Source: Ensifer adhaerens (GTDB lineage Bacteria; Pseudomonadota; Alphaproteobacteria; Rhizobiales; Rhizobiaceae). Taken from it: a stretch of DNA of 64,000 nucleotides. Shown here piece after piece: positions 56,391 through 64,000 of the stretch (positions are counted from its first letter, which is position 1; each line of letters opens with the position of its first letter). The translations under genes were made by a program, and so were the position numbers. Under the pieces are notes generated by a model that was not told where the DNA came from, searched no databases, and saw only the letters and a list, made by a program, of their open reading frames with translations. The stretch spans positions 1,172,001 through 1,236,000 of the forward strand of contig NZ_CP118611.1 in assembly GCF_028993555.1 (NCBI RefSeq), read 5' to 3'.

Positions 56391-56897
56391 TCAGGCAGCC
56401 TTCGGCGTGAAGAACGGATTGCCGACGGTCTGTAGACCCTGCTTCAACTCGTCACGCGACGGCCAGTTGCGGGTCAGCGCACGCTTAGCTGCCATGTGCG
56501 TCGCCGTCCTGTTGTGGGCGTAAACCGCTTCGGCATCATCGGCCGTCGGGTTGACCCATACCGCGGCGATCGCCAGCCAGTCATCCTCGGCCTCAGCCGG
56601 CAGCGTACCATCGAGCAGCGCTTCGGTGATGCCGGCGGCGACGCCCGCCTGGGCCGGCCCCCAGGTCATGGTCTCATGCGTACCCGGCTGCAGCACCGCC
56701 TTGGCGATGAACAGCGTCACCGGCTTTGCCGGCAGGTTCGGTTTCAGGATTGCCTGGAAGGGCAAGTGGCCGGGACCGGGGCTGGCCGCCGCCGTCGCCA
56801 GCGCACCGGCGATCGGACCATCCTTCGGACCGAGGTAGAGATTGATATGCGCAGCATTCGGGCCGGAGCCCTCGAAGCCTTCACCGATATAAAGCAC
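56391..56897 (-). CDS. Formaldehyde-activating enzyme (Fae) homologue
   Basis: 168 residues from GTG 56897 (GGAG upstream), the normal Fae length (~170). Family stretches: YIGEGFEGSGPNAAHINLYLG with the catalytic histidine at position 17, then GHLPFQAILKPNLPAKPVTLFIAKA, GPAQAGVAAGITEAL and THMAAKRAL. True Fae condenses formaldehyde with tetrahydromethanopterin. No other H4MPT genes are visible, so this is probably a Fae-like paralogue acting on another aldehyde-amine condensation. Confidence 0.88.
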   Translation of the reverse strand: MLYIGEGFEGSGPNAAHINLYLGPKDGPIAGALATAAASPGPGHLPFQAILKPNLPAKPVTLFIAKAVLQPGTHETMTWGPAQAGVAAGITEALLDGTLPAEAEDDWLAIAAVWVNPTADDAEAVYAHNRTATHMAAKRALTRNWPSRDELKQGLQTVGNPFFTPKAA

Positions 56898-56924
56898 GGG
56901 TATTCTCCAGAATGAGGAAGTCGA

Positions 56925-57944
56925 TCAGGACGCCACGGCCAGGGGCGCAGCCGGCGCGGAAAGCGAGCGCGGGCGGCGGACCGGGTTGTAATCGTTGATC
57001 ATGTCACGTGGCCGGTAGGGTTCTTCGAGATAGGCACGATCGCCGGCGTCGAGTTCGATCTTTGCCGCTTCGAGCGCTGCTTCGACCTGCTCGGCACTTT
57101 CGGCCCCGAAAATCGGCACCGTGCTGTTGCCGGAACCGATGACCCAGGCCTGGGCGATCTGGCTGGCGGTCTTGCCGTATTTGCGTGCGATCTCGTTCAC
57201 CCGGTGGGCGATCTCCTGGTCGATCTCGTCGCCAAACCAATCGAGGTAAAGATCATGCGCGATGCGCGGGGCTGAGCCACCGCCTGCGAGATAGCCGCGC
57301 GCCAGCGGCGAAAAGGTCGTGACTGCGATGCCCTCGTCTTTGCAGTAGGGCATCATCTCGCGCTCTTCCTCGCGGTAGAGCAGCGAGTACTGGCATTGCA
57401 TGTTGATGAAGGGGGTCCAGCCGTTCTTTTCGGCGATGTGGTTCATCTTCGCGAACTGCCAGGCATACATCGTCGATGCGCCAAGATAGCGGGCCTTGCC
57501 GGATTTGACGATGTCGTGGAGCGCCGACATGGTCTCTTCGATCGGCGTTTCCGGATCGAAAGCGTGGATCATGTAGATGTCGACGTAGTCGGTGCCCATC
57601 TGCTCCAACGAGCGGTCGATCGACTTCATCAGGTGCTTGCGCGAAAGGCCCTTGTCGTTCGGGCTGTCGCTCATCGGATAGAAGGCTTTGGTGGTGAGCA
57701 CCAGGTTTTCGCGGCTGGTCAACGACAGGAGCGTGCGGCTGACGACGCGCTCGTTGAGCCCGGTCGAGTACCAGTCGGCCATGTCGAAGAAGTTGATGCC
57801 CGCATCCAGCGCGGCCTTCAAGACCGGCACGGAGCGGCCTTCGTCGAGAACCCAGCCCTTCCACTTGGAAGAACCGAGACCCATGGTGCCAAGGCAAAGG
57901 GATGACGTCTTCAGGCCGGTCTGGCCAAAGCGATTGTATTCCAC
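56925..57944 (-). CDS. Aldo/keto reductase
   Basis: 339 residues from GTG 57944. TIM-barrel AKR with catalytic Asp/Tyr in FFDMADWYSTGLNE, Lys in LVLTTKAFYP and His in YMIHAFDPET; the NADPH site includes QAWVIGSGNSTVPIFG. Resembles YajO/AKR11-type enzymes. It is the first gene of the long leftward operon and probably reduces an aldehyde. It is divergent from the ABC binding-protein gene at 58219. Confidence 0.9.
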   Translation of the reverse strand: MEYNRFGQTGLKTSSLCLGTMGLGSSKWKGWVLDEGRSVPVLKAALDAGINFFDMADWYSTGLNERVVSRTLLSLTSRENLVLTTKAFYPMSDSPNDKGLSRKHLMKSIDRSLEQMGTDYVDIYMIHAFDPETPIEETMSALHDIVKSGKARYLGASTMYAWQFAKMNHIAEKNGWTPFINMQCQYSLLYREEEREMMPYCKDEGIAVTTFSPLARGYLAGGGSAPRIAHDLYLDWFGDEIDQEIAHRVNEIARKYGKTASQIAQAWVIGSGNSTVPIFGAESAEQVEAALEAAKIELDAGDRAYLEEPYRPRDMINDYNPVRRPRSLSAPAAPLAVAS

Positions 57945-58146
57945 GGCGATGTCCTAAAAGAGTTTCTCCTCGACCGGGACAATGTCGATGGTCCGCCGAT
58001 TTGACAAATAGACTTATTCGATCGCGCCATCTCAAAAAGAGATGGGAAAAGAAGAGGATGGCGGCGACCACCCTTCGCTTGCGGGGATACGGCGGTGCGC
58101 ACCGCTTGCGCCGCTTCATTCCGTTCGTTCGCCGCGATTTTTCAGG

Positions 58147-58170
58147 CAATATATTCCACGAGATATAACG
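58147..58170. promoter_or_regulatory. ModE-like molybdate operator candidate
   Basis: CAATATAT-N8-ATATAACG is an imperfect palindrome (six of eight arm positions pair) resembling ModE/Mop boxes (CGNTATAT...ATATAACG). It lies 49-72 bases before the importer's first ATG. With a mop-type gene at the other end of the locus, molybdate control is plausible. Confidence 0.45.
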
Positions 58171-58218
58171 TGGTGCCATAGTGCGCGCCGACCGATCCCT
58201 CTCGCTATCGTGGCCTCC

Positions 58219-59256
58219 ATGTTGAAATCTCTTGCGATAATCGTCTCAGCCGTGCTCGGCCTTGCTTCTGCCGCTGCCGAGGCGCGTACCATCATCGATG
58301 CCGCCGGGCGAACGGTCGAGGTTCCCGATACCATCACGCGCGTGCTTGCCGCCGGCCCGCCAGCTTCGGTGCTGACCTATGTTCTGGCACCGGACAAGCT
58401 CGCCGGTTGGGTGCGCGAGCCGACGGATGAGCAAAAGGCATATCTGGTGCCGTCAGTCCGTGATCTCCCGACCTATGGCCAACTCACAGGCAAGGGAGGC
58501 AGCGCCAATGTCGAGGCGGTGCTTGCCGCAAAGCCCGATATCATTCTCGATGTCGGCACCGTCAACGACACCTACCGCTCGCTTGCCGACAAGGTACAGG
58601 CGCAGACCGGCGTCCCCTACGTCCTGATCGACGGGCGCTTCGCCGACAGCGGCAAGGCGCTGCGCGATGTCGGCGCCCTGCTTGGCGTGACCGAACGCGC
58701 CGAGACACTCGCGACTTACGCCGATCGGCGGATCAAGGATCTGAACGACAATCTTGCAAAGATCCCAAGGGATCAGCGGCCGCGCGTCTATTATGGCCGC
58801 GGCCCGGAAGGGTTGGAAACGGGACTTTCCGGGTCCATCAATGTCGAGATCCTCGAAGCCGTCGGCGCCGCGAACGTGGCGGCTGCCGCCGGCAAGGGCA
58901 GCCTGACCCAAGTGTCGCTAGAACAGATCCTGTCCTGGAACCCGGACTTCATCATCGCCGCAAGCGGAAAGTTCGCGGCCTCGGTAAGAAAGGACCCGCT
59001 CTGGGCCGATGTGAAGGCGGTCACCAACGGCCGGGTCTTCACCGCGCCGTCGCTACCCTACGGCTGGTTCGATTCGCCGCCCGCCATCAACCGACTGATT
59101 GGAGTGGTATGGCTCCAGAAGCTGTTCTATCCCGCTAGCTTTAATGGTGATCTCGCTGCCGAGGCCCGCAATTTCTACAGGCTGTTCTACCAGGTCGATC
59201 TGACGGACGAACAAGTGGCCACGCTCCTGAACGGGGCGGTGCCCCCTTCGAAATGA
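58219..59256 (+). CDS. ABC transporter substrate-binding protein, TroA/FepB type
   Basis: 345 residues from ATG 58219. A signal peptide ends near AAAEARTI. The class III binding-protein fold is shown by RTIIDAAGRTVEVPDTITRVLAAGP, NVEAVLAAKPDIILDVG and EQILSWNPDFIIAAS. Such proteins bind iron-siderophores, cobalamin or heme, but some (MolA) bind molybdate or tungstate. It overlaps the permease start by four bases. Confidence 0.9.
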   Translation: MLKSLAIIVSAVLGLASAAAEARTIIDAAGRTVEVPDTITRVLAAGPPASVLTYVLAPDKLAGWVREPTDEQKAYLVPSVRDLPTYGQLTGKGGSANVEAVLAAKPDIILDVGTVNDTYRSLADKVQAQTGVPYVLIDGRFADSGKALRDVGALLGVTERAETLATYADRRIKDLNDNLAKIPRDQRPRVYYGRGPEGLETGLSGSINVEILEAVGAANVAAAAGKGSLTQVSLEQILSWNPDFIIAASGKFAASVRKDPLWADVKAVTNGRVFTAPSLPYGWFDSPPAINRLIGVVWLQKLFYPASFNGDLAAEARNFYRLFYQVDLTDEQVATLLNGAVPPSK

Positions 59257-60287
59257 ACAGGAGACAGGAAACGCCGGAATTGATGGCGGCCGAGCGCAAG
59301 GGCCGGCTCTGGCTACTCGTCGGCGCTCTCTTCCTGCTCGCCTTGGCGTCGCTGTCGGTCGGCAAATATGCCGGCCCGTCGGAGATTTGGCATGCGCTGC
59401 GGGCGGCCGTCTCCGGCGAAGCAGGCGATCCCGTTCTTTCGACTGTGCTGTGGAACGTCCGTCTGCCGCGCGTGGCGGCTGCAGTGCTCATCGGCGCTGC
59501 GCTCGCCGCTGCCGGTGCCACCTATCAGGGACTGTTCCGCAATCCCCTCGTCTCGCCCGATATTCTCGGCGTTTCCGGCGGCGCGAGCCTCGGCGCAGTC
59601 GTTGGCATCTTTCTCTCCCTGCCGGTCCTCGCAATCCAGGCGATGAGTTTTGTCGGAGGACTGCTGGCAGTCGCCGCGGTCTATGCCGTGGGGGTGGCGA
59701 TCCGCGGGCGCGACCCGACGCTGACACTGGTGCTGGCGGGGATCGCCATCGGCGCCCTTGTCGGCTCAGGCATATCGCTCGTCAAGATTCTTGCCGATCC
59801 CTACGACCAGCTCCCGGCAATCACTTACTGGCTGCTCGGCAGCCTCACCGCGATCACCCGTCTCGACGTGATGTCTATCCTGCCGGCGCTGCTGATCGGG
59901 CTGGTGCCGCTTGTGCTTTATCGCTGACGCATGAACCTGATGACGCTCGGTGACGAGGAAGCCCAGACCTTGGGCATCGACACCCGCCTCACCCGCGCAG
60001 TGCTTATCGCTGCGGCAACCCTGATCACGGCGGCCGTCGTCTCCGTTAGCGGGATCATCGGCTGGATTGGCCTCGTGATACCGCATATCGCGCGCATGCT
60101 GGTCGGTCCGGACTTTCGCCGTCTGCTGCCGGCCTCGATGATTTTCGGAGGCGCGTATCTCCGGATCGTCGACATGCTGGCGCGCAGCATCGCCCTCATC
60201 GAAGTGCCGCTCGGCATCCTGACCGCTGCCGTCGGCGCGCCTTTCTTTCTGTGGCTGCTCGCCTCCGGCCGGAGGGCCTGGCAATGA
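59253..60287 (+). pseudogene. FecCD-family permease interrupted by an in-frame TGA
   Basis: The reading frame encodes a full FecCD permease (~344 codons) but has TGA at 59925-59927. Upstream part (224 residues): LWNVRLPRVAAAVLIGAALAAAGATYQGLFRNPLVSPDILG-type motifs. Downstream, in the same frame: MNLMTLGDEEAQTLGIDTR and GWIGLVIPHIARMLVGPD. Homologues usually read R-W-x-N-L-x-LGDEEA here, so the TGA most likely replaces a Trp TGG by one base. Either the importer is inactive, or the codon is read through or misread in the sequence. Everything else about the gene looks intact, including its overlaps with both neighbours. Confidence 0.85.
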
Positions 60288-61108
60288 CGCTGGAAATCCG
60301 GAGCCTCGCCTTTGGTTATGGCGCGCGCACTGTGGGCGAGAACATTTCCCTATCGCTTGCGGCCGGAGAGGTCTTGGCGCTGCTTGGTCCCAATGGCGCA
60401 GGCAAGACCACATTGTTCAAGACCGTTCTTGGTCTCCTACCGGTCAGGGCCGGCGACATACTTCTGGACCAGAAACCGTTATCTGTCTGGTCGCGGCGCC
60501 AGCGCGCCAGGCACATCGCTTATGTGCCGCAGGCACATGCGGCGCTTTTCCCGTTCACCGTGCTGGAGGTGGTGCTGATGGGGCGAGCCCCTCACCTCGC
60601 ACCGTTCTCGTCGCCTGGCTCCCGCGATCGTCGGATCGCGATGGAGGCGCTGGCCGGCCTTGGCATGGCGCACCTCGCGATGCAGCCCTATACCGAGATC
60701 AGCGGCGGCGAGCGCCAGATGGCGCTGATTGCTCGCGCCCTTGCCCAGGAACCCTCCATCCTCGTCATGGACGAACCGACTGCCAATCTCGATTACGGGA
60801 ACCAGATGCGGGCGCTCTCTAACATCAGGGTACTGGCGGCGCGCGGGCTCTCGGTCGTGCTCTCGACGCACAATCCGGATCATGCCTTTCTGGTCGCCGA
60901 TCGCGTCGCCCTCCTCCATGCCTCCAAGCTCATCGCGCTCGGTTCGCCCAAGGATGTGTTGACGCCCGCGGCGCTGAAACAACTCTACGACATCGATGTG
61001 GTGATCGGTTCGATCGACGGCAGTGCGGCCCGCCTGTGTGCGCCGCGCTTTGCCATCCCCTCTGCAAGCAAAGGAGCAGGCCATGGTCCGCCAGAACGAA
61101 ATCCGTGA
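60284..61108 (+). CDS. ABC transporter ATP-binding protein, FecE type
   Basis: 274 residues from ATG 60284, overlapping the permease stop by four bases. Walker A GPNGAGKTTLFK, signature ISGGERQMALIARALA, Walker B ILVMDEPTANLD, and the H-loop in VVLSTHNPDHAF. The gene is intact, in contrast to its permease. Confidence 0.92.
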   Translation: MTLEIRSLAFGYGARTVGENISLSLAAGEVLALLGPNGAGKTTLFKTVLGLLPVRAGDILLDQKPLSVWSRRQRARHIAYVPQAHAALFPFTVLEVVLMGRAPHLAPFSSPGSRDRRIAMEALAGLGMAHLAMQPYTEISGGERQMALIARALAQEPSILVMDEPTANLDYGNQMRALSNIRVLAARGLSVVLSTHNPDHAFLVADRVALLHASKLIALGSPKDVLTPAALKQLYDIDVVIGSIDGSAARLCAPRFAIPSASKGAGHGPPERNP

Positions 61109-61604
61109 GAACGAGGTGGCAGTGGAGCCGCCAGTGGCAACCGATGCCGGCCTTGTCTTCATCGGCCGCATCTCCACACCCTGGACCTCGCGCATGGAAA
61201 CGCCGCGTCAAGGCCGCCATGACGGTCCCGTCTGCCGCATCGAAATCTTCGCTCCCTGGGTTCTCGCCCTGAAGGGTGTGGAAGTCTTCGAGCGCCTGGA
61301 GATCCTCTATTGGCTCGACCGCTCACGCCGCGACCTGGTGCTGCAAAGCCCCGCCAGCAACGGTGAAGTGCATGGGACGTTTTCGTTGCGCTCGCCAGTG
61401 CGACCCAATCCGATTGGCACGTCGATCGTCAAGCTTGAAGCGGTGGAAGGCTCGACCCTGCTTGTGCGCGGTCTCGACTGCCTCGACGGTACGCCACTCA
61501 TCGACCTCAAGCCGGACCGAACCCTCTTCAAGCCGATCGCGCCACCGCAGCGCGGCGATTTCGAGACCGGCGACAGCGGCCCGCATCATTGCCAGAAAGC
61601 GTGA
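61083..61604 (+). CDS. TrmO/TsaA-like SAM-dependent methyltransferase
   Basis: 173 residues from ATG 61083 (AAAGGAG upstream), overlapping the ATPase gene by 26 bases. The family signature is visible: FIGRISTPWTSRMETPRQG, SPVRPNPIGTSIVKLE and LDGTPLIDLKPDRTLF. TrmO methylates t6A37 in tRNA; TsaA-like paralogues also sit in metal-importer operons with unknown roles, which fits this placement better. Confidence 0.85.
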   Translation: MVRQNEIRENEVAVEPPVATDAGLVFIGRISTPWTSRMETPRQGRHDGPVCRIEIFAPWVLALKGVEVFERLEILYWLDRSRRDLVLQSPASNGEVHGTFSLRSPVRPNPIGTSIVKLEAVEGSTLLVRGLDCLDGTPLIDLKPDRTLFKPIAPPQRGDFETGDSGPHHCQKA

Positions 61605-61661
61605 TACGATCGTGAGTTGGATGGGCGCGACGGAAATCCGCGCGCCCTTCCGGTCGACGTG

Positions 61662-61867
61662 TCAGTCAATCCCGACCATGACATCAGAAGCCTTGATGAC
61701 CGCGTAGGCCTCGCTGCCGACCTTCAAACCCAACTCGTCGACCGACTCGTTGGTGATTGCTGCGGTCACGATCGAGCCGCCGACGTCGATACGAACGTGG
61801 GCGGTGGTTGCGCCCTTGATCACTTCGACGATCTGCCCTTGAGGCGATTGCGTGCGCTGATTTTCAT
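61662..61867 (-). pseudogene. mop: Molbindin-like mop gene with one-base frameshift
   Basis: ATG 61867 begins MKISARNRLKG, the usual Mop/TOBE start, but the frame then shifts and stops soon after. The next frame continues with QIVEVIKGATTAHVRIDVGGSIVTA and VGSEAYAVIKASDVMVGID, giving a complete ~68-residue Mop domain. Loss of one C near 61835 (GGC-CAG becoming GGCAG) explains it. Mop proteins bind molybdate or tungstate. The gene is convergent with the TrmO-like gene. Confidence 0.82.
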
Positions 61868-61943
61868 GCGGTTCTCCAATGAAAGAACGCAAGGGGCAAA
61901 ACACCTCCATTTGGCGGCTTTTCCTTGGGTTCGGTTGGTTATT

Positions 61944-61963
61944 GATCGGCATTTTCGCCGATC
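61944..61963. promoter_or_regulatory. Inverted repeat upstream of mop
   Basis: GATCGGC-attttc-GCCGATC, perfect seven-base arms, ~80 bases upstream of the mop ATG. It could be an operator or a hairpin; no T-run follows on the minus strand. Confidence 0.4.
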
Positions 61964-62132
61964 GGCTAAATGTCTTCCTTCCGCGCGACAGGCATCTGCC
62001 GTTCGGTTCTCGAACCAATCTCCAATGCGTGACCTGATGCGTTGGCTTCGGTCACAGAGTGACGTTCGGCTCCCGGCTTCCCATTCTCCTTGAGGAGCGC
62101 AGCCCGGACCTGCCGGGCTCGCTAGAACCTGA

Positions 62133-63200
62133 TCAGGACAGCTGGGATATCGTCGACGCGCCTTCCATGGGGCTGGTGTCGCGCCGCTCGTAGGCGCGCT
62201 GGTCACGCAGGATCTGGAAGGCGATCGTCAAAAGCTTGCGTGCGATCGCCACACGCGCCTTGTTCACTCCTCTGAACTTCAAGTGGTCGTACTGGGCGCG
62301 CAGCTCAGGATCGCTGGCGATGGCGGGGGTGACCGCCTCGACGAACGCCCAGCGCAACCATTTATTGCCCTGCTTGATGATCTTGCCGTGGTAGGTCTTG
62401 CCGCCGGAGGAATAGGTCGATGGCACGAGGCCGGCATAGGCGGCCAGCTTCTTCGGGGTGCGGAACCGGCTGATATCGTCGATCTCCGCATCGATCAGCC
62501 GGGCGAAGAACTCGCCGATGCCGGGGATCGTCTTCAACAGCCTGACATTGCCATTGCCCTTGGTCATCGCCCGGATCGTTGCTTCCGCCTGCTTGATCCG
62601 CACGTCAATGTCGCCGATGAAGGCGAGGCCACGGTCGATCTGGATACGGTCGATCGCTGAGACCTCAATCTGCGCCAGCTGGCTGCGGCCGGCCTTGCCA
62701 AACAGGTCCCCAAGCGTCTTCAACTGCGCCGTCTGTTCCGGATAACGATCAAACACCGTGACTATGCGGTTCTTCGTCATCGTGCGCAGCCGCACGTAAA
62801 ACATCCGCTCGCGCAGCGCGACACGCAACTCGCGGGCCTTGTCGCTCGGTGCCCAGGCCTGTGGCACCAGGTCGGCCCTGAGCAGGTGTGCCAGCACGGT
62901 GGCGTCGATCTTGTCGGTCTTGATCTTGGCGTCGGCGATCGCCTTGACCTTCAACGGATGGGCGAGAACGACATCATCACATATGTCGTCGAGCCAGTCG
63001 TAGATCACCATCCAGTTGCGCGTCGCCTCGACAACCGCATGGCTGTTCTCGCGATAGCGTTCGAGAAAGCTGCCCAGCGACTGGCGGTCGTTCTTCACCC
63101 GGCCGGATCTGAGCGTCTTGCCGCCCGAATCCTGCACCACCAGGTGGCTGTAGGATTTGTGGTAGTCGACGCCGATATGGTATTCATAGGACGCAGTCAT
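62133..63200 (-). CDS. IS110-family transposase
   Basis: 355 residues from ATG 63200. The N-terminal DEDD domain is seen in YHIGVDYHKSYSHLVV (D), HAVVEATRNW (E) and DAKIKTDKIDATVLAHLL (D). The C-terminal domain has TIPGIGEFFARLIDAEI and the active-site serine region LVPSTYSSGGKTYHGKI. The gene is intact. Element ends cannot be placed since this family lacks clear terminal repeats; an AGCCCGG/CCGGGCT hairpin at 62102-62120 just after the stop may mark one end. Confidence 0.92.
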   Translation of the reverse strand: MTASYEYHIGVDYHKSYSHLVVQDSGGKTLRSGRVKNDRQSLGSFLERYRENSHAVVEATRNWMVIYDWLDDICDDVVLAHPLKVKAIADAKIKTDKIDATVLAHLLRADLVPQAWAPSDKARELRVALRERMFYVRLRTMTKNRIVTVFDRYPEQTAQLKTLGDLFGKAGRSQLAQIEVSAIDRIQIDRGLAFIGDIDVRIKQAEATIRAMTKGNGNVRLLKTIPGIGEFFARLIDAEIDDISRFRTPKKLAAYAGLVPSTYSSGGKTYHGKIIKQGNKWLRWAFVEAVTPAIASDPELRAQYDHLKFRGVNKARVAIARKLLTIAFQILRDQRAYERRDTSPMEGASTISQLS

Positions 63201-63490
63201 GCTTCCAACTCCCGTGTTGAGATCTCGAAAACCCCAACAGGATAAGCCGAAAGGCTGGAAGCGTGACTGTCCCTCGATCATCACCTGCATCTCAGTGATC
63301 CGTTCTCTCCGCGGGCGACCTCTTTCATGTCACCTCCTTGGTTTTGGTCGGCTTGGACGTTACGGTTGGCCGCATCCATCTGCCGGACCGGGGTGTAACC
63401 CGGATGCGGGGCGCGAATAGCCGGGGGCGATGCGAAACGGTATCATCGCTGGGCATAGGTTAGCAGCCTCGTTGCCGCAATTTGAGGCGA

Positions 63491-64000
63491 TCAATCCCGC
63501 AACGTGATCCACACCGGAGCGTGATCGCTCGCACCGTCTACGCCGCGCACTTCGCGGTTTATGCCAGCACCGGTAAGTTTGCGGGAAAGCTTGCGGCTGA
63601 GCAGCATATGATCGAGCCGGAGCCCCGCGTCGCGCTGCCACCGGTTCCGGCGATAGTCCCAGAAGGTGAAGATTTGTCCCTTCGGATGGACCTTGCGCAG
63701 CGCATCGAGCCAGCCCTGGTCAAGAAGCGTACGGAACGCGGCCCGACTTTCCGGCTGAACCAGAGCGTTGTCGTCGTAGGAACCTGTCGGGTAGATGTCG
63801 CGCGGTTCCGGCACGATGTTGTAGTCGCCTGCAAGCACTACAGGCAGATCGAGGGCGTAGAGTTCGGCCGCGTGTTTGGCCAGGCGCTCGTGCCAGGCAA
63901 GCTTGTAGGTAAACTTGGGGCCGGGCCGCGGGTTGCCGTTGGGAGCATAGAGGCAGGCGATCAGAATGCCGCTGACGGCAGCCTCTATGTAGCGAGCCTG
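63491..64000 (-). CDS. xthA: Exodeoxyribonuclease III, C-terminal part (runs off window)
   Basis: The frame is open through the window end, so the N-terminus lies beyond base 64000. Visible motifs of the exonuclease III/AP-endonuclease fold are YAPNGNPRPGPKFTYKLAWHERL, the catalytic LAGDYNIVPEPRDIY (Asp/Asn), RLDHMLLS and the final SDHAPVW (Asp/His). It removes nucleotides from 3' ends and cuts abasic sites. The reading frame carries no lesion in the part seen. Confidence 0.93.
   Translation of the reverse strand, partial: QARYIEAAVSGILIACLYAPNGNPRPGPKFTYKLAWHERLAKHAAELYALDLPVVLAGDYNIVPEPRDIYPTGSYDDNALVQPESRAAFRTLLDQGWLDALRKVHPKGQIFTFWDYRRNRWQRDAGLRLDHMLLSRKLSRKLTGAGINREVRGVDGASDHAPVWITLRD

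Noticed and set aside
61083..61604. Essential tRNA-modifying TrmO
   Set aside because: Fold is right, but location inside a metal-importer operon argues for a paralogue; not claimed as the housekeeping enzyme.

Overview
The window is high-GC DNA with the gene content and codon use of an alphaproteobacterium of the Rhizobiaceae, most like Ensifer/Sinorhizobium. This placement rests on gene types (sulfonate and sulfate importers, SulP-PPK2, ChrBA, Fae-like protein, rhizobial IS types) and not on a marker gene. No rRNA, tRNA, CRISPR array, phage or replication gene was seen. The left end is rearranged, with two insertion-sequence scars. The rest is accessory metabolism, transport and stress defence, as on a large rhizobial plasmid or a variable chromosomal arm.

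Layout. 1-5.1 kb: the 3' end of a PLP-dependent decarboxylase, an intact ISNCY-type element, a decayed IS30 copy and about 1.3 kb of gene-poor sequence. 5.1-7.7 kb: a SulP anion transporter overlapping a polyphosphate kinase 2. 7.8-11.4 kb: a conserved hypothetical, a cyclic-nucleotide-binding patatin phospholipase and MgtC. 11.5-15.6 kb: pseudoazurin, divergent from a MarR regulator with a four-cysteine tail, then an AhpD-like / redoxin / glutamine amidotransferase / MOSC run. 15.5-27.6 kb: a sulfur-scavenging island with SsuD, a flavin reductase, a TauABC-type importer, two FAD/NAD(P) oxidoreductases, a small hydrolase and CysTWA without a binding protein. 27.6-35.5 kb: small enzymes, a ChrB-like/ChrA pair, nitronate monooxygenase, LysR, SDR and tautomerase.

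35.6-48.8 kb holds the most interesting block. A two-component system (+) faces a series of minus-strand operons: Ohr/OsmC, a Tat-exported hydrolase, a GlxA-type AraC regulator, VOC, an exported epoxide-hydrolase-like protein, SDR, acetamidase, a small secreted protein, a membrane-anchored MsrA and a DipZ-like CcdA-thioredoxin protein. Five of the upstream regions carry multiple GTATC/GATAC half-sites in fixed arrangements. I read this as an undescribed envelope-stress regulon for oxidant or electrophile damage.

48.8-57.9 kb: one long minus-strand operon with an aldo/keto reductase, a formaldehyde-activating-enzyme homologue, an aldehyde dehydrogenase, a LysR regulator and a complete oligopeptide-type ABC importer. 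58.2-61.9 kb: a FecCD-type ABC importer with a TrmO-like gene and a molbindin (mop) gene, plausibly molybdenum-linked. Its permease carries an in-frame TGA and mop a one-base frameshift. 62.1-64 kb: an IS110 transposase and the C-terminal part of exonuclease III, running off the window.
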